From: Clostridiaceae bacterium
GTDB taxonomy: Bacteria; Bacillota; Clostridia; DSM-8532
Reading direction: 5' to 3'
NCBI GenBank assembly: GCA_012719645.1
Contig: JAAXZX010000043.1
Location: 62,001-126,000 of the forward strand
Length of the DNA: 64,000 bases
How positions within the stretch are numbered: position 1 is the stretch's first letter; each line of letters starts with the position of its first letter. Shown here one piece after another: positions 33,594-42,824 of this stretch. The position numbers were made by a program, and so were the translations under genes. Below the pieces are notes generated by a model. It searched no databases and was not told the DNA's origin. It saw only the letters and a list, made by a program, of their open reading frames with translations.

Positions 33594-35130
33594 GCTTTCC
33601 CTCCTCGTTTTCAGGCGTAAGCCTTTTTATCGTTTCATAAAGGATCATTGCCTTCTCATAGGTTTCCCTGTAAATCCCGCGGTTCTCCGGGTTTGGCTCG
33701 ATAATCGCCTGGGCTTTCATGGCGGGAAGCGGCTTATCGAGCCCGTCCACAGCCCCGGTTGCGGCCATGGCAAGAAACGCCGCGCCAAGCGCCGATGCCT
33801 CGGTCACCCTGGGAACCGCAATCCTTCTCCCAAACAGGTCAGCCTGCATGGAAAGCCAGATCCTTGACCTGGCATAGCCGCCGCTGGCCCTTATTTCATG
33901 ATCAGGGGCCATCTCCCTTTCCAGTATTTCATATATGGAATACAGCCTGAACAGGATGCCCTCCATGGCAGCCCGGACAAGATGTTTCCTCGAATGGGCA
34001 TATGTCAGTCCACACATGATACCGGTCGCCTGGGCGTTCCAGTCGGGACTGCGCTCCCCGGCAAGATGGGGCAGGAAGATCAGGCCCTCGCATCCCGGAG
34101 GCACCTCTTCGGCATAACTGTCGAAAAGCCTGTAAACGTCACCTTCAAAGGCTTCGGCTTCTTTTTCAAACTGGTCGGGGAAATTGTCCCTGAACCATTT
34201 CAGCACAATACCGCCGTTGCTGATTGCTCCGCCAGCCACCCACCAGTCATCGGTAAAGGAACAACACCAAAGGAACCGTCCTCCTGGCGCCACTGGTGTC
34301 AAAGGTCTGTCAACCGTTGTCCTGAGGGCTCCGCTGGTGCCTACGGTGGAAGACATGGCCGATGAATCCATTACACCGCATCCCAGGTTGGCCATTATTC
34401 CGTCACCTGAGCCGATGGCAGCAATTATGCTTTCCGGGAGACCCATGGCATCGGCATATTCCCTTTTCATGCCCGTGAGAACATGCAGGCATGGAGCCAC
34501 GGGACACAGAACGCTCCTGTCGATTCCGAGGATATCTTTAAGGATGTCATCGTCCCAGTCCTGCTTATGGATGTTGTAAAAGCCCTGGACCGATGCCAGG
34601 GTATAGTCCGTAACCTGCTGGCCAAACCACTTGAAAAGTATATAGTCCTTGATGGTCATCCACCTGCTGGCCTGCCTTGCCAGTCCGGGATGGCGCCTTT
34701 TAAACCACAGGATCTTGCTGATGGGATATAAAGGATGCTGCACCCGGCAGCCTGTTTTCCGGTACAGTTCCTGCACCGGGTAGTTTTTACCGATAATCCC
34801 GGCTTCTTCGATGGACCGGTTGTCGGCCCAGGTGATGAGACGTGTAATGGGACGGCCTTCTGCGTTTATGGCCATCAGACTGTGCATCTGGCAACTGAAG
34901 CCCATGCCCCTGATCCGGCGCCTTGAAACTCCCGAAAGGGCGACGCATTGCGAAACCGCGGAAACAACAGCATTTAATACCGCATCCGGATCAAGCTCCA
35001 TCCAACCCGGCTGAGGGCAGATCAGGGTATACTCATGCCGGCTTATGGCTGCTTCATAACCCGAAGCATCGAACAGAACCGCACGGGTACCCGACGTGCC
35101 AATATCAATGCCCAAATAATAATCCTGCAT
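33580..35130 (-). CDS. FGGY-family carbohydrate kinase, probably gluconate kinase
   Basis: A 516-residue sugar kinase. Phosphate-1 and phosphate-2 motifs are LGIDIGTSGTRAVLFD (N-terminus) and SSTVGTSGALRT. FGGY signature regions are present as MTIKDYILFKWFG and GGYARSRIWLSMQADLFGR. It is next to gnd and overlaps it, which makes D-gluconate the most likely substrate, though xylulokinase-type kinases look alike. GAGGTT lies nine bases before the ATG. Part of the coding sequence (34266-34287) closely matches the REP-like palindrome arm without disturbing the frame. Confidence 0.85.
   Translation of the reverse strand: MQDYYLGIDIGTSGTRAVLFDASGYEAAISRHEYTLICPQPGWMELDPDAVLNAVVSAVSQCVALSGVSRRRIRGMGFSCQMHSLMAINAEGRPITRLITWADNRSIEEAGIIGKNYPVQELYRKTGCRVQHPLYPISKILWFKRRHPGLARQASRWMTIKDYILFKWFGQQVTDYTLASVQGFYNIHKQDWDDDILKDILGIDRSVLCPVAPCLHVLTGMKREYADAMGLPESIIAAIGSGDGIMANLGCGVMDSSAMSSTVGTSGALRTTVDRPLTPVAPGGRFLWCCSFTDDWWVAGGAISNGGIVLKWFRDNFPDQFEKEAEAFEGDVYRLFDSYAEEVPPGCEGLIFLPHLAGERSPDWNAQATGIMCGLTYAHSRKHLVRAAMEGILFRLYSIYEILEREMAPDHEIRASGGYARSRIWLSMQADLFGRRIAVPRVTEASALGAAFLAMAATGAVDGLDKPLPAMKAQAIIEPNPENRGIYRETYEKAMILYETIKRLTPENEEGKHEEE
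34266..34287 (+). repeat. REP-like arm embedded in the kinase coding sequence (copy 5)
   Basis: ACCAAAGGAACCGTCCTCCT plus GG matches the right arm of copy 1 at 20 of 22 positions. ACACCA (34264-34269) and TGGTGT (34294-34299) form a short terminal inverted repeat around it. On the coding strand it specifies APGGRFLW. Confidence 0.55.
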
Positions 35131-35221
35131 GGCCGAACCTCATCGTGCAAGGGCTTCTTTGCTTATCATCATTTTATTGCATCAGGTACAGCAGATCAAC
35201 ACCCGCCGAAACTGCTGCGGT

Positions 35222-36970
35222 TCACTTTACCAAGCCCTGCTCGTCCAGGCTTGCCTCATGGTACAGTTGGGAATACAGACCGCCTGCATTCAGCAGTTCC
35301 TCATGGGTGCCCATCTCCTCAATACCTTTTGAGGTGAGCACCACGATCAGGTCGGCGTTTTTGATGGTTGAGAGCCTGTGGGCGATAATCAGTGTGGTCC
35401 TGCCCCTGGTCAGAATGCTCAGCGACTCCTGGATAAGCCTTTCGCTTTCGTTGTCCAGGGCGGATGTAGCCTCATCCAATATCAGGATGGGCGGGTTTTT
35501 CAAAAAGGCCCGGGCAATAGAGATCCGCTGTTTCTGGCCACCGGAGAGCTTTACTCCCCTTTCGCCCACAAAGGTGTCGTAACCGTTTTCAAGTTCCATG
35601 ATAAAGTCATGGGCATTGGCCAGTTTGGCCGCGGCGACCACTTCCTCCTCGCTGGCGTCCGGCCTGCCATAGAGTATGTTCTCTCGGATGGTACCGCCAA
35701 ACAGGTACACGTCCTGCTGCACAACGCCTATGTTTCTCCTGAGGGATTCCAGCCTGATCTTCCGGATATCCTTGCCATCTACCAGTATCCTGCCTTCATT
35801 TACCTCATAGAACCTTGGGATGAGGTTACAGAATGTGGTCTTGCCGCTGCCAGACGGCCCGACCAGAGCAACGGTCCGGCCCGGTTCTATCCTGAGATTG
35901 ATGTTTTTCAGAACCTCGGTCCTGTCATTATAGCTGAATGATACATCATCAAAAACGATTTCTCCTTTGACAGTCTCAAGTTCCATCGCATCGGGACTGT
36001 CGACTATCTCGGGCTTCGTGTTCATCATGCTCAGGAACCGGTCAAATCCCGACATCCCCCTCTGGAAGGACTCGGTGAAATTCACAAGTCTCTCGATGGG
36101 ATTCAGGAAGACATTTATATACAGGATGAAGGTAACCATCTCGGTGGCGCCGATGGCCCCCTTGGTCACAAATATGCCTCCCGCCACCAGTACAGTTATA
36201 TACAGGATTCCCTGCAGGAAGGAGTTGCCGCTGAAGAAACGCCCCATGATGGTATAGCTGTCTTCCCTTGTTTTCACGAACTCATGGTTGTCCACATCAA
36301 ATTTGCTCAGCTCCATGGCCTCATTGGAAAAGGACTTAACCACGCGGATTCCAGCCAGGCTGTCCTGTATCCGGGCATTGACCTGTGCGATCTTCTCCCT
36401 GTTCTTTGCGAAAACCGCCCGCATCTTCAGGTTGTAGAATGCGGTAAATGCCGCTATGAAGGCTGTCAGTCCGAGCAGGATCAGGGTAACCTTAATGTCA
36501 ATGGTCATCATGATCACGACCGAACCGGCTATCTTGAGCAGCGAAATGAACACGTCCTCAGGTCCGTGATGGGCCAGTTCGGATATCTCGAACAGGTCAT
36601 TGGTTATCCTGGACATGAGCTTGCCGGTATTGCTGTCATCGTAAAAGGAAAAGGACATCTTCTGCAGGTGGCTGAACAGATCCCTTCTCATGTCGGCTTC
36701 CATCCTGGCTCCCATGATATGTCCCCAGGAAGTGATGTAAAACTGGCAGAAATACCTTATGACATAAAGGATGAGAAGTCCGGCCGCGGACAGGAGGATG
36801 AGCTCCAGCATATTGTCAGGTCTTTTGCCATACACCTCGTCCAGGAGATACCTTATCAGAACAGGAAAAAAGACATCAATCCCCGAAAGGATCGTGGCGC
36901 ACAGCATATCCAGGAAGAAGATCCCTTTATATGGCTTGTAGTAACTGATGAATGCCTTGATTTTATCCAT
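35222..36970 (-). CDS. ABC exporter, fused permease and ATPase (MsbA/BmrA type)
   Basis: A 582-residue half-transporter: six membrane helices in residues ~15-310, then an ATPase with Walker A GPSGSGKTT, signature LSGGQKQRISIARAF, Walker B ILILDEATSALD and the switch His in IIAHRLSTI. It should act as a homodimer exporting lipids, drugs or peptides. GAGGTAGATAG precedes the ATG. No second half-transporter lies next to it. No substrate hint from neighbours. Confidence 0.92.
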   Translation of the reverse strand: MDKIKAFISYYKPYKGIFFLDMLCATILSGIDVFFPVLIRYLLDEVYGKRPDNMLELILLSAAGLLILYVIRYFCQFYITSWGHIMGARMEADMRRDLFSHLQKMSFSFYDDSNTGKLMSRITNDLFEISELAHHGPEDVFISLLKIAGSVVIMMTIDIKVTLILLGLTAFIAAFTAFYNLKMRAVFAKNREKIAQVNARIQDSLAGIRVVKSFSNEAMELSKFDVDNHEFVKTREDSYTIMGRFFSGNSFLQGILYITVLVAGGIFVTKGAIGATEMVTFILYINVFLNPIERLVNFTESFQRGMSGFDRFLSMMNTKPEIVDSPDAMELETVKGEIVFDDVSFSYNDRTEVLKNINLRIEPGRTVALVGPSGSGKTTFCNLIPRFYEVNEGRILVDGKDIRKIRLESLRRNIGVVQQDVYLFGGTIRENILYGRPDASEEEVVAAAKLANAHDFIMELENGYDTFVGERGVKLSGGQKQRISIARAFLKNPPILILDEATSALDNESERLIQESLSILTRGRTTLIIAHRLSTIKNADLIVVLTSKGIEEMGTHEELLNAGGLYSQLYHEASLDEQGLVK

Positions 36971-37087
36971 GTCTATCTACCTCGATGTATAGTCCTTTCA
37001 TTTTAGATTATTGGCATGGATAATTCAACCCGCATGGTAAACGTACCATGGGATAAAGGCCAGCGCATGGCAGGTGAGGCTGCGGCC

Positions 37088-40084
37088 CTATTCAAGGATG
37101 AACAGGTCTGCCTTTTCCCTGTCCGAAAGCGTTCTTCCCTCAAGCTGCTTTTCCGCCTTCTCGATAAGCATGCGGGTATCATAGAACGGGATCAGCAGCA
37201 GTTCATTGACCTGGCTGCTGATCAGCGTTTTGAAATCGGGGGAAACCCCTATCAGACGGTCCAGGTAACCCAGCTTTTTCTTGTTTTCCCATCGCCAGAT
37301 AATGGCTTCGGCGTTCTCGCCCTGGGTTATAAGAATATCGCGGTTTTCATCAAATATTACTCTTGAGGTCGCCTGTGACATGCCCTTCAGTTCCGCCGCC
37401 AGTTTCCCTGATGATGTTTCATAACAGCGGAGGCTGTAATCGTCCATGCAGACAAACAGGTACCTGCCATTGTCATCAAACAGCACATCCTGCGCTTCAA
37501 TATCAAAATCATTGATTACCAGCCGCTCTTCAAAGCTGTCCGAATCTAAAAGGCGTATGCTGTTGTCCGGATAGATGGCGGATATAATATTGCCCTTGCC
37601 GCTTACCGCAATTGCCCTGATATCTTCCTCCGGGAAAGTGAAGAGTTCCTTGCCGGTTTCGGTGCTGTAAACCGTCGTGCCACTGTGCGGTGATGCCAGG
37701 ATAACCCTTTTGTTCCGGTCATAGAATTGGGCTATCCTGAATACGAAGTTATCTGTTTCGGCAACCAGGCTCAAGTCATTCGTGCGGACAATCCGGGAGC
37801 CATCCATGGTTTTAACCATGCAAAGCAAACCATCGGGGCTTATATGGTTTATTTCAACGCTGTAGTCATATGTATCCCGGGCAAGGAGTTCCAACGTCCC
37901 GGCATCGTATACCGACAACACTCCTCCCAGGCCGGCGGCAAGTATCTTTCTGCCTTCATCCGTGAAACGGGCATATGTAATAGTCATCCCGGTTTCGATT
38001 ATACCTTTCTGCTCCCCGGTCTCCCAGTCCCAGACCACGATTTCCCCGGTATTGAAAGTATAGGCCAGGATCATGCTTCCATCAGGGCTGAAGTCGCATT
38101 TGTTAATGGTATCATCAGGGCCGGACAGCCTCAGGATGTCCTCATTCTGCAGGTTCCTAAGCAATACAGCCTTGTCCGAGTAACTGTAAGAAGCTGCTAC
38201 CACGCCCGAACTTATCATGATATTGTTGATGCCCTGGGATAGCTCAACCCTGCCGAGGAAATACTCCCAGCCGAAATCATCCATGACCCAGAAACGAATG
38301 GTGCCGTCATAGGACGATGATATCACGAACCCGTCCCATATGATGTAATCGCTGACATTGTCGCCGGAGATAAATGTGTACAGCAGTTTATCAACGGAAA
38401 CATCCAGGACATTGATCTTCTCGCTCTCCGTGAAAACAAGCAGGTTTTTGTCATAGGGCGAGAAAGCCAGGCCGCTTATGCTGGAGTAGTCAAACTGGCG
38501 CTCAATACGCCTGTAACCGTCAAAGTCAAAGATATCCAGGGCGCCTTTCCCCTTTGACAGAAGATCTGTCGCTTCCAGGACGAAATCGCTGGACGCCACT
38601 GCCACGATACCGTCGGAAACGGCAACATCGGTAATCTCATCATACTCCACCCGGAATTCCCGCAGCAGGCTATTCTTCTTAATATCGAAAAGGAGGGCCC
38701 GGCCGGAATTGGTGCCCAGGCACAGGTAGCGTGCAGTGTCGTCCATGCTCATGCTGGTGACATATACAAAACCGTCACCCTTTAGGTAGTCCTCTATGTC
38801 ATGCCTGAAAAGCACGGCGCCTGTCCCCATATCCAGCAAAGCCACAGTTTCGCTGTTGATAACAGCAACACTGCGACCGTCCGAACTCAGTTCGAAGCGG
38901 GTGATATATTCATCATACTCCCAGTTCGCCTTCATGGTTTCAAGATCCAGGCAGGTCAGCCTTCCGTCAGCCATGTAAACTATGGTCCTGTCGTCGGCAT
39001 ATGCCAGGCTGCCCTTCCTGGGATATCTCTCGCCGGTGTAATGCTTGTTGAGCAAATCCCCATGCCGGGTGTCCCAGACATACAGGTAGCCGTCCCTTGC
39101 CCATGTCACTGCGGTTTCCCCATCGAAACCCAGGCAGATGAAGTTCACGATATTATCATGCTTGAGCGCTACATCCGGGAGGAACCTGTTATCTGTTTTA
39201 TAGACATGCAAAGCCTGGCTCAGGGCATACTCGGCTTCCTCAACATATGGACGCTCGGGATTGTCCAGGTCTGCAGGCAGGGCTTCCCTTGCAACCATGA
39301 TGGCAGTCCTGCGGTCTCCCTCCTCCAGGAGCTGGGTTGATATATTAGCCATGTACAGCGACTGCCCTTCAAGCGTCTTCTGAACCTGCTGCTCAAGAAG
39401 AACTGATTTCTGGCGTATCTGCCAGGCCTGCCACGCACTGAAGGATCCAAAGCCCAGGAAAAAGACCGAAAGGGATATGGACAATGATAAAATCCGCTTA
39501 ATTGCCCGCTCCCTGTGACGCTGCCTCAGGTCGTCGAACCGGCAGTTGAGGATGGGGGCCAAGAGGCGCAGGATTTCCACCTTGAGCTTTTTCTTCATCT
39601 TGCCCAGGCTGTCCGCCCGTATATCGGCCGCCAGCGGTTCTACCTCTTCCACAACTTCCCTGACCTCGCCGTCTTCACCCACCACCTGTCGCCTTTTTAA
39701 GCGCAATGGTTCGGGAAAAGATTCATCAGGTTCCCCCTCCACCAGGAGTGCCAGGATTCTGTCCTGTCCGTGAAGTTTTGAAAAGGTTTCTATCTCCTGC
39801 ATCACCCATTTGGACTGGGATGTCCTGGGCGAGCATATGACTATGAGGTGCTCGGAGTTTGCCAGGGCTTCGTTTATACTGTCAGCCAGGTTTGAGGAGG
39901 TGGGAAGCTCCTCCCGGTCCCGGAAAACCCTGCCCACTTTCTTCTTTATACCCCTCCTGGTCAGGCTTTTCGGAACCTTGAAGCTTTCCAGCATCCTGTG
40001 CAGCTTTTCCGCTATGGATTTATCGGGCTCGGTATGACGGTAGCTGATAAACGCGTCATATTTATAACTCTCATTTTCCCGCAT
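37088..40084 (-). CDS. TIR domain - transmembrane - beta-propeller protein
   Basis: A 998-residue protein. Residues ~5-130 are a TIR domain: YDAFISYRH at the start, VFRDREELPTSS as box 2, and LIVICSPRTSQSKWVMQEI, whose Glu97 sits where TIR NADases keep their catalytic Glu. One membrane helix lies near 200-222 (ILSLSISLSVFFLGFGSF). Next comes a short helical stretch with the GDRRTAIMVAREALP pattern seen before WD40-like repeats. The last ~700 residues form repeated WD40-like blades (TWARDGYLYVWD, DFSPDGSMILAYTF, VWDWETGEQKG). The ATG at 40084 follows GGGGTG. Topology implies a cytosolic TIR and an outside propeller, or the reverse. It may be a sensor or defence effector; no partner genes adjoin. 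Confidence 0.82.
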   Translation of the reverse strand: MRENESYKYDAFISYRHTEPDKSIAEKLHRMLESFKVPKSLTRRGIKKKVGRVFRDREELPTSSNLADSINEALANSEHLIVICSPRTSQSKWVMQEIETFSKLHGQDRILALLVEGEPDESFPEPLRLKRRQVVGEDGEVREVVEEVEPLAADIRADSLGKMKKKLKVEILRLLAPILNCRFDDLRQRHRERAIKRILSLSISLSVFFLGFGSFSAWQAWQIRQKSVLLEQQVQKTLEGQSLYMANISTQLLEEGDRRTAIMVAREALPADLDNPERPYVEEAEYALSQALHVYKTDNRFLPDVALKHDNIVNFICLGFDGETAVTWARDGYLYVWDTRHGDLLNKHYTGERYPRKGSLAYADDRTIVYMADGRLTCLDLETMKANWEYDEYITRFELSSDGRSVAVINSETVALLDMGTGAVLFRHDIEDYLKGDGFVYVTSMSMDDTARYLCLGTNSGRALLFDIKKNSLLREFRVEYDEITDVAVSDGIVAVASSDFVLEATDLLSKGKGALDIFDFDGYRRIERQFDYSSISGLAFSPYDKNLLVFTESEKINVLDVSVDKLLYTFISGDNVSDYIIWDGFVISSSYDGTIRFWVMDDFGWEYFLGRVELSQGINNIMISSGVVAASYSYSDKAVLLRNLQNEDILRLSGPDDTINKCDFSPDGSMILAYTFNTGEIVVWDWETGEQKGIIETGMTITYARFTDEGRKILAAGLGGVLSVYDAGTLELLARDTYDYSVEINHISPDGLLCMVKTMDGSRIVRTNDLSLVAETDNFVFRIAQFYDRNKRVILASPHSGTTVYSTETGKELFTFPEEDIRAIAVSGKGNIISAIYPDNSIRLLDSDSFEERLVINDFDIEAQDVLFDDNGRYLFVCMDDYSLRCYETSSGKLAAELKGMSQATSRVIFDENRDILITQGENAEAIIWRWENKKKLGYLDRLIGVSPDFKTLISSQVNELLLIPFYDTRMLIEKAEKQLEGRTLSDREKADLFILE

Positions 40085-40210
40085 ATGCGCACCCCATCGG
40101 AAATGTGATATAGCCGGCATCTGGCCTTTATTATTTTAAAACTACATGACAAAACCTGAAAAGTCAATATAAGGTAAGCGCCTCCGGATTTCAGCGGGAA
40201 GCTGCGGCAA

Positions 40211-40240
40211 GCAAAACAGGGAAACCATGGCTTCCCTGTT
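40211..40240 (-). terminator. terminator of the ABC permease/ATPase pair
   Basis: On the minus strand AACAGGGAA (40240-40232) pairs perfectly with TTCCCTGTT (40223-40215), followed by TTGCTT. Confidence 0.6.
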
Positions 40241-40301
40241 GTACAATAATCAGATTATTGATTCAGTCCGGCCGGTCGGTGAACATAAGCGGCAGGAGAC
40301 A

Positions 40302-41978
40302 TCAGCCCTCCAGCCTGCTGTAGACACGCACCGCCGTTTTCCCCAAAGCGATAACTCCCGCCGCCGATAAGGCAGCCAGTATAACAACAATGGCGCCATA
40401 CAGCAATACCGGGCTTGCCTGGAGCCTGAGCAAACCATAGGAAACAGCGCCCAGTGCCACAATAACGGTCGCTCCAGCAAGCATTCCCAAAACCACGTTC
40501 ATGTTCTGCTTGATGGCTTCGGTGGGATTGTTCCAGTTAAGTTTCGGCCTTGCAATATCTATGAGTATTCCTGCGAGGCAGACCGGGAAAAGCGCCGCCG
40601 CGCTGAGCACGGTGCCTGAAAGCCATACTCCGAAGCTCAGCCGCAGGGAAAGCGCCATGGCCAGCGAGGTGGCAACAGCACACAGCAGCGATATGGAATA
40701 TCCTGCCATCAGCTTTCCTGCTGCCTGGACCTGGGGTTTGACCGGGATGCTTTTCAGAATCCACAATGAGTTGCCCTCCCGGGAGTATGTGCTGGAAATG
40801 GCCGCATTAAAACACCCGAAAAGGGTCAGGACACCCGAAATTATCAACACCCTCGCAGACGATGAACCAAACCTGTCGATGAGCGAGAATAACGCCTGCA
40901 GATCAGGGTCCTGGGCAAAAGTGCCCCCGAAGAGCGGCATGGCCATGAGCACAGGGCCGACAATAATGCCGATCAGGGAGTTTAGGGCATAAACAGGTGT
41001 TCTCAGAATGATCTTCCATTCATTCTTGAAAATCACCATGACGGGCGAAGAGCCTTTATAGGTCAATTCTTTCCTGACAGTCTTCTTTTCAGCCTCAAGC
41101 TGGGCAGTCGCTCCCCTTTGGTAGATCAGTGAGGACAGCATCCAGACAGGTACGAAACATGCAGCCGACAACAGGATAAGATAGCCAAGATTCTTAATCG
41201 CTTCGGCGCCGGTATGGGAAAGGGCTTTGGTAATCCAGACAGAGGGCGGGAATATCCTTCCCGACCATTCAACCAGCCCGTCCCTGCTTTGCAGGATTTT
41301 GAGGTAAAGCTCCATCTCCGAACTGTTCTCAGGAATCCGGGAAAACAGGAAGTTCTGCCCTGCAAAAAGGGCAAGAAACAGGACGAGGGAGCCAATAATG
41401 ATGATCAGGTCCCTTCTCCTGGAACGGCTTACAACATTCATCAGGACCATGGACAGCAAAGATGATATAACCAGCGGCACTATGGGCAGAAGCAGGATGC
41501 ATATCAGTGCCGCGATATAGTAAAGTATGCCCTTCTGTGCCCCCGTCCCGTATATGATGACGGGAGGCAGCATGAAAAACAGGGCTATGGGATATTCCCC
41601 CATTAGGACCAGTATGAATTTTGACAGGAACACACTGCTCTGCCTGATGGGCAGAGAAGCCAGAAACTCCGTATCCCTGGCAAGAAACAGGGCGCCCAGG
41701 ATATAGAATATGCCGAAAAAGAGGATTACCAGTCCGCCGGCTGCCGCTCCCATGGTAAGGATCAGCTGGGGTGAGTTCATTAGCCTTGCTGCCTCATGGA
41801 GTTTGCTCATCATGTAGGTATAGAGGAAAACAAACTGTCCCAGGGCAAATATAATGATCAGCGCCATCCCTATGGTCTTCCACAGCTCTTTCCTGTTGTG
41901 TCTGAAGTTATACCTTGCCATGGACAGCCCGAACCTGGAATTTATCTGCAGCTTCAGGAGACTCAGAAACTTACTCAT
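40302..41978 (-). CDS. ABC transporter permease, about 12 membrane helices
   Basis: A 558-residue membrane protein made of hydrophobic helices throughout (for example KTIGMALIIIFALGQFVFLY, LIIIIGSLVLFLALFAG and ILLLPIVPLVISSLL). It resembles the large YtrC/EcsB-like permeases that pair with a single ATPase. Its ATG at 41978 overlaps the stop of the ATPase gene by eight bases; GGAAGTG precedes it. Substrate unknown. Confidence 0.8.
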   Translation of the reverse strand: MSKFLSLLKLQINSRFGLSMARYNFRHNRKELWKTIGMALIIIFALGQFVFLYTYMMSKLHEAARLMNSPQLILTMGAAAGGLVILFFGIFYILGALFLARDTEFLASLPIRQSSVFLSKFILVLMGEYPIALFFMLPPVIIYGTGAQKGILYYIAALICILLLPIVPLVISSLLSMVLMNVVSRSRRRDLIIIIGSLVLFLALFAGQNFLFSRIPENSSEMELYLKILQSRDGLVEWSGRIFPPSVWITKALSHTGAEAIKNLGYLILLSAACFVPVWMLSSLIYQRGATAQLEAEKKTVRKELTYKGSSPVMVIFKNEWKIILRTPVYALNSLIGIIVGPVLMAMPLFGGTFAQDPDLQALFSLIDRFGSSSARVLIISGVLTLFGCFNAAISSTYSREGNSLWILKSIPVKPQVQAAGKLMAGYSISLLCAVATSLAMALSLRLSFGVWLSGTVLSAAALFPVCLAGILIDIARPKLNWNNPTEAIKQNMNVVLGMLAGATVIVALGAVSYGLLRLQASPVLLYGAIVVILAALSAAGVIALGKTAVRVYSRLEG

Positions 41979-42708
41979 GGGTTTCACTTCCTTCACCGGT
42001 AAGTTCCAGGAATATGCTCTCCAGCGATTCGTCCCCCGAACTGCGAAGTTCGTCAAGGGTGCCTACGGCAATTATCTTACCCTTGTTTATAATCCCGATG
42101 CGGTGGCAGAGCCTTTCCGCAACCTCCAGGATATGAGTGGAGAAGAAAACGGTATATCCCTTTTCGCAATGGCGGTTCATTTCCTCTTTCAGCAGATGGG
42201 CCGCTTTGGGATCCAAACCGGTCATTGGCTCGTCCAGGATCCATAGAGGCGGGTTATGGAGGAGAGCCCCGGCAACGATAATCTTCTGCTTCATGCCGTG
42301 GGAGTAGCTTTTTATGGGCTGGCCGGCAGCCTGCTTCATGTCAAACATATCCAGGTATTTTTCTATGCTCCGCTTCCGTTCCTCGCGGGATACCCCGTAG
42401 ACATCGGCTATGAAATTCAGGTATTCAATCCCGGTGAGCCGGTCATAGATATCATGGGTGTCAGGAACATAACCCATGCTCAATTTTGCGTTTATGGGAT
42501 CCTTCTCAATATCACAGCCGTTTATTGTTATGGTTCCCGAATCAATTGGAAGCACTCCGGCGATCATCTTGATGGTAGTTGTTTTTCCCGCGCCATTGGG
42601 ACCCAGGAATCCAAATATCTCTCCCGGCCTTACCTCGAGAGAAATATCGTCAACTGCCTTGACCTTTCCCCTGGCGTAACTCTTGGAAACATTTTTTATG
42701 GAAAGCAA
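41971..42708 (-). CDS. ABC transporter ATP-binding protein (EcsA/CcmA type)
   Basis: A 245-residue ATPase with Walker A GPNGAGKTT, signature SHGMKQKI (weak form of LSGGQ), Walker B LWILDEPMTGLDP and H-loop STH. The start is TTG with AAAGGGG about eleven bases upstream. It forms a two-gene unit with the downstream permease. This subfamily serves export of small molecules, antibiotics or membrane-protein processing; the cargo is not evident. Confidence 0.88.
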   Translation of the reverse strand: MLSIKNVSKSYARGKVKAVDDISLEVRPGEIFGFLGPNGAGKTTTIKMIAGVLPIDSGTITINGCDIEKDPINAKLSMGYVPDTHDIYDRLTGIEYLNFIADVYGVSREERKRSIEKYLDMFDMKQAAGQPIKSYSHGMKQKIIVAGALLHNPPLWILDEPMTGLDPKAAHLLKEEMNRHCEKGYTVFFSTHILEVAERLCHRIGIINKGKIIAVGTLDELRSSGDESLESIFLELTGEGSETHE

Positions 42709-42824
42709 AACAATCGCCCCTTTCTATCCGCTGCTTCCAGTCTATCCAATACTTGATGGGACGTCAACCATGGCCAACGCTATTGCCGGGACTTATCTGC
42801 TTTTCCGGAAGGCAGTGAACAGGT

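Noticed and set aside
33580-35130. The FGGY kinase as xylulokinase next to the GH43 enzyme.
   Set aside because: It overlaps gnd, and the GH43 gene is 8 kb away in another unit. Gluconate is the better guess, though not proven.
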